Part shown: one piece after another, positions 62,001-64,000 of the stretch
Numbering within the stretch: position 1 is the stretch's first letter
Layout of the letters: each line of letters begins with the position of its first letter
From: Pisaster brevispinus
Lineage: Eukaryota > Echinodermata > Asteroidea > Forcipulatida > Asteriidae
Assembly (NCBI GenBank): GCA_023634235.1
Contig: JAMKCF010000032.1
Location: 1 to 64,000, forward strand
DNA length: 64,000 nucleotides
Direction: 5' to 3'
Translations under genes and position numbers: made by a program
Notes under the pieces: model-generated
Seen by the model: only the letters and a program-made list of their open reading frames with translations
Told to the model about the DNA's origin: nothing
Database searches by the model: none

Positions 62001-62347
62001 ATTACCCAGGTTAGTTTCCCTTGATATTTTTTGTGAAAGGTCATGATGGGAGGGCAGGTATGGCATCCATGGTCCTCAGGAAACACCAACAACTGAACCT
62101 GAAGAGCTTCTACAATCACGTGACCAAGTCGCTGCCACTCTACGCATGTCCAAAGTTTCTGCGCATCCTGAAAGAGATGGAAATCACAGGGACGTACAAG
62201 CACAAGAAGACTGACCTGGCCAAAGAGGGGTTTGACCTCAATGTAATTTCTGACCCATTGTACTTTATGGATACGAAGACCAAAACTTACGTGCCCCTGG
62301 ATGACGATGTTATGCGCAAGGTTGTAGCTGGTCAGGCAAGGTTGTAG
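55496..62347 (+). CDS. SLC27A: Fatty acid transport protein / very-long-chain acyl-CoA synthetase (SLC27A family), nine exons
   Basis: The joined exons 55496-56009, 56917-57135, 57633-57791, 58123-58244, 59122-59322, 59910-60003, 60914-61112, 61527-61624 and 62040-62347 give 1914 nt, 637 residues plus TAG. All introns are GT-AG and the frame is kept at every junction. Family members activate long and very-long-chain fatty acids to acyl-CoA with ATP, which drives uptake, and sit in the plasma membrane, ER or peroxisome. Residues 11-33 ([14 protein letters not shown]...) form the usual N-terminal membrane segment. The AMP-binding motif [12 protein letters not shown] is at 237-248, LPLYHSSA follows in exon 3, FWDD in exon 4, YAATEG at 378-383, TGD at 480-482 and [14 protein letters not shown] at 495-508. 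ITGTYKHKK at 584-592 probably carries the C-terminal catalytic lysine (K589). The length matches the family (about 620-690). FYAATEG and the NIATTEVA region suggest the FATP2/FATP6 side of the family. That placement is inference. Confidence 0.93.
56010..56916 (+). other. SLC27A intron 1 (907 bp)
   Basis: GT-AG intron, AT-rich, with a short CTAGTACTAGTAG-type repeat near 56100-56130. No recognisable element or gene is seen. Confidence 0.8.
56917..57135 (+). CDS. SLC27A: SLC27A exon 2 (residues 172-245, P-loop)
   Basis: The acceptor TTTCAATACATCAG precedes 56917. The 219-nt exon ends AACAG/GTAGGC with phase 1 kept. It encodes [13 protein letters not shown] and then YMFTSGTTG, most of the ATP/AMP-binding motif, which is split by the next intron inside the last glycine codon. 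Confidence 0.93.
57136..57632 (+). other. SLC27A intron 2 (497 bp) with G11 tract
   Basis: GT-AG intron. It contains a run of eleven G at 57465-57475. Nothing else is recognised. Confidence 0.8.
57633..57791 (+). CDS. SLC27A: SLC27A exon 3 (completes P-loop; LPLYHSSA)
   Basis: The acceptor TTTCTTTTGCAG precedes 57633 and the donor G/GTAAGTG follows 57791. The 159-nt exon begins with LPKAARI, completing the SGTTGLPK motif, and includes [17 protein letters not shown], the conserved region after the P-loop in FATPs. Confidence 0.93.
57792..58122 (+). other. SLC27A intron 3 (331 bp)
   Basis: GT-AG intron, AT-rich. No repeat or gene is recognised. Confidence 0.8.
58123..58244 (+). CDS. SLC27A: SLC27A exon 4 (FSAHRFWDD block)
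   Basis: The acceptor CACTCATCAG precedes 58123 and the donor AGG/GTAATT follows 58244. The 122-nt exon moves the phase from 1 to 0. It encodes [20 protein letters not shown] and GEICRYLL, a block strongly conserved in FATPs. Confidence 0.92.
58245..59121 (+). other. SLC27A intron 4 (877 bp)
   Basis: GT-AG intron with a G10 run at 58549-58558. It also holds an imperfect tandem duplication (about 58790-58975 and 58976-59140) that includes a decayed copy of the exon 5 acceptor. Confidence 0.75.
59122..59322 (+). CDS. SLC27A: SLC27A exon 5 (IGNGL and YAATEG)
   Basis: The acceptor TTTTTTTACAG precedes 59122 and the donor AAG/GTAATT follows 59322. The 201-nt phase-0 exon encodes [13 protein letters not shown] and then AEFYAATEG, the adenine-contact motif of the adenylate-forming domain. 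A decayed copy of this acceptor and exon start lies 164 bp upstream in intron 4. Confidence 0.92.
59323..59909 (+). other. SLC27A intron 5 (587 bp)
   Basis: GT-AG intron, AT-rich. A 63-codon minus-strand frame at 59722-59913 has no recognisable domain. Nothing else is seen. Confidence 0.75.
59910..60003 (+). CDS. SLC27A: SLC27A exon 6 (short, 94 nt)
   Basis: This exon is too short and split to stand out as a long open frame. I placed it by frame and family alignment. The acceptor TCTGTATATAG precedes 59910, phase 0 is kept from exon 5, the frame reads [20 protein letters not shown] and then GHCLIAPS, and the donor CAG/GTATAA follows 60003 in phase 1. The downstream CAG at 59937-59939 is also in frame and would drop ten residues. 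The longer form fills the expected FATP spacing better. Confidence 0.82.
60004..60913 (+). other. SLC27A intron 6 (910 bp) with CT microsatellite
   Basis: GT-AG intron. A CT microsatellite (about 60878-60896) lies just before the acceptor and serves as its polypyrimidine tract. No mobile element is recognised. Confidence 0.75.
60914..61112 (+). CDS. SLC27A: SLC27A exon 7 (TGD and hinge motif)
   Basis: The acceptor is a CT-rich tract ending CTTACAG before 60914, and the donor is TTCAG/GTACAA at 61112/61113. The 199-nt exon encodes [30 protein letters not shown] and DRLGDTF, including the conserved Asp of TGD and the Arg of the hinge motif. It ends in phase 2 within the Arg codon before WKGEN. 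Confidence 0.93.
61113..61526 (+). other. SLC27A intron 7 (414 bp)
   Basis: GT-AG intron, AT-rich. No repeat or gene is recognised. Confidence 0.8.
61527..61624 (+). CDS. SLC27A: SLC27A exon 8 ([11 protein letters not shown])
   Basis: The acceptor GTCTGTCCTAG precedes 61527 and the donor CCAG/GTCAGT follows 61624. The 98-nt exon encodes [15 protein letters not shown] and NVYGVQIP, the FATP signature region linking to the C-terminal lid domain. Confidence 0.93.
61828..61900 (-). repeat. tRNA-derived sequence (SINE head or tRNA pseudogene) in intron 8
   Basis: The minus strand reads GGGATAGATAGCTCAG from 61900. The Pol III A box TAGCTCAGTTGG (61892-61881) matches the consensus fully. The B box GGTCAAACTCC (61848-61838) differs from GGTTCGANTCC at three positions. 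Spacing suits a tRNA of about 73 nt. The 3' half does not pair back well with the 5' end, so it is not a functional tRNA. A tRNA-derived SINE head is the likeliest reading. Confidence 0.6.
62040..62347 (+). CDS. SLC27A: SLC27A exon 9 (C-terminal lid domain, stop)
   Basis: The acceptor TTTTTGTGAAAG precedes 62040, completing the Gly codon begun in exon 8. The 308-nt exon encodes [11 protein letters not shown], the lid domain with PKFLRI and [10 protein letters not shown], and a DPLYFMD...YVPLDDD tail ending GQARL, then TAG at 62345-62347. This tail is typical of FATP C-termini. Confidence 0.93.
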
Positions 62348-62824
62348 AACGGGGAAACTCTTGCAGCACAGACTGCAAATACACTGCTAGTTGTGGTTAT
62401 TGAAAAATTTAAAATTATTGCTGTAATATAGTCAATTGTTTATATTATCAGGTAAAGTGTATTTTTACTTTTTTAGTTGATCAGCATTATTTGTTTATTC
62501 CTGATCAGTGCACAAGGCCAAGTCAATACTACTGGAAGTATGACACCCAGAATAATATGCCTAGGACAGGATTGGGGGTGTGTGGGGGGGGGGGGGGGGG
62601 GGGGGGTAGACGCGATATTGTGCAATCTCAATGGCCATTAATGTTGGAACCTGTCCATTTTCATAGAGGGTTGTTCCTTTGTTCCTACTCCAGTAGTTAT
62701 GAGCACAAAAGAAATTCAAAGAGTTCAACAGCTTGGCACTTTTTTTAGCAAGAGAGGTACAGGCTTAATTAAGGGTAATTAAATTTATTGCACTGTCTTG
62801 TGGTGATGGTGACTATCTTGATTT
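62348..62824 (+). other. SLC27A 3' flank with G23 tract and possible poly(A) signal
   Basis: This is presumed 3' UTR and downstream flank. No AATAAA lies close after the stop. An ATTAAA at 62778-62783 followed by TGTGGTGATGGTG could act as a poly(A) signal with a GU-rich element. A run of 23 G lies at 62584-62606. Confidence 0.35.
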
Positions 62825-63680
62825 TTAACTGAATTGATGAAGCTGGTTTTTAAAAGACCCAATCTGTAGATTATAAATATAATCAACTTTAAGTGTTTTA
62901 TACTTGTGACATGAAGGATCACTGTGAGCCAGCAATATCACTTTGGCTAATAATTCTAAGGGCCCTTTTCTGAAGGACAGCTTAATTCTATTGATTTTAG
63001 CTAATCCACAATTACCCCATACTAAGATGCCAGAACTAATGAATTCAAAATAAATGCATTGTAAAGAGTGATTACGGTATTCTTTGGGGGGTGCTTTAAG
63101 TTTGTTGATAACACCAACATTTGTAGAGATGATCCCACAAGTAATGCTATTTACTCCAAGAAAAAGTTGATCAATAAACAATCCCAGAAAATTCACACAA
63201 TCAGTGTTGCCAATGAATGTGTTATCAATAAGGACACTTTAAATGTGGAGATTGTGGGTTTTCTGTGCTGAAGAACATACAATTTGTTTTCTTAATGTCT
63301 AGAGACTTTCCATTGGCTTTAATCCATTTGTTAACATTCGTTAGTTCTGAATTAACTGTTTGAAAAAGTACATCTGAGTTAAGGGTGTGTCTAAAAAAAA
63401 TTACTGTAATCACCAAATAGAACAAATGAGAAAATATTTGAGGATTTGTGACAATCATTAGTATAAATAGAGATTAAGTCTGGTCCATGTATAGACCCCT
63501 GTGGAAATTTTCTGAAGGGAAGATAAAACTCCATTAATAAATACAAATTGTTAACAGTTATAGAATTAAGGTAATTCCTGAACCACTCCAAGGTAATTCC
63601 TCTATGCCATATTGCACTCGGAGGCAATTATTATCAAAAGCAACTTGTTGCATCTTTGCTTCTCATTTTGGGAAGTATTT
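62825..63680 (-). pseudogene. Decayed non-LTR retrotransposon (LINE) reverse transcriptase, 3' part
   Basis: Three minus-strand frames in series resemble the C-terminal half of a LINE reverse transcriptase of the CR1/Jockey-like type. From 63627 to 63391 the frame reads LEWFRNYL and then FPQGSIHGPDLISIYTND. From 63458 to 63225 it reads LFQTVNSELTNVNKWIKANG and SLDIKKTNCMFF. From 63196 to 62825 it reads FLGLFIDQ, then a region with SSGILVWGNCG. Frameshifts separate the parts. The catalytic FADD box has become FGDY, so the copy is dead. The 5' part of the element is absent or unrecognisable. Confidence 0.78.
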
Positions 63681-64000
63681 CTTGCAAAACGATGACGAGT
63701 TACACATCAGATTATTGTATCATTCTGTCTTTTTACCGACGATATAGGTTAATGTACAGCCATGGAATTGTTAATGCAGCTGTCAATAATCTCAAAAAAA
63801 CTTGTTAAAATAAATTTGGCTTAAGGCTCATTACTGATATTCTTTCCTGCATAAAACAGATCTTTTCGATAGGTACCTCTAGTTGTTGATGGTGCGGATC
63901 TGGAAAATGTATCACGTGTTCTCCTGTTGTAATGTGCTTTTTTTTTTAGGTTTTTATTTTCAAGGTTGTCTCATTTCCTCTAATTATTTCTTAAGAATGT
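63681..64000. other. Unassigned right end
   Basis: AT-rich sequence with no supported gene. It could hold more of the decayed LINE, but I see no convincing motif. Confidence 0.5.

Overview
The window is eukaryotic (animal) DNA. It has a multi-exon gene with canonical GT-AG introns, non-coding satellite DNA, foldback and MITE-like elements and a decayed LINE. The only recognisable host gene is a complete fatty acid transport protein / very-long-chain acyl-CoA synthetase (SLC27A family). Its gene structure and the density of foldback elements suit a (marine) invertebrate, but the species cannot be named from sequence alone.

Region 1 (1-50740) is one head-to-tail satellite array, subfamily A. 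It holds about 113 copies of a 449-bp monomer (444- to 450-bp variants occur), all in one orientation, and runs off the left edge of the window. The array is built from several different higher-order repeats: 893, 1346-1348, 2239 and 2691 bp, plus block duplications 5832 and 9426 bp apart. Its right edge (about 45.6-50.7 kb) is progressively degenerate.

Region 2 (50742-53560) holds older relatives of the same satellite: subfamily B (about 442 bp), a short A/B/C mosaic, then subfamily C (about 453 bp). Two small foldback elements interrupt subfamily B at 51305-51685. The array therefore runs from young and homogeneous to old and decayed towards the gene.

Region 3 (53560-55495) is gene-free flank. 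It has a 21-bp palindromic tandem duplication and a 1.13-kb long-inverted-repeat element flanked by TATTTA target duplications, with a second 171-bp MITE nested inside. The putative promoter and 5' UTR of the SLC27A gene follow.

Region 4 (55496-62347, + strand) is the SLC27A gene. Nine exons give 1914 nt and 637 residues, with an N-terminal membrane segment, an AMP-binding motif and the FATP signature motifs in order. Intron 4 carries a decayed tandem duplication that includes a copy of the exon 5 acceptor. Intron 8 carries a tRNA-derived sequence. Downstream are a 23-nt G tract and, on the minus strand (about 62825-63680), the broken reverse transcriptase end of a non-LTR retrotransposon. 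No prokaryotic features, rRNA genes or CRISPR arrays were seen.
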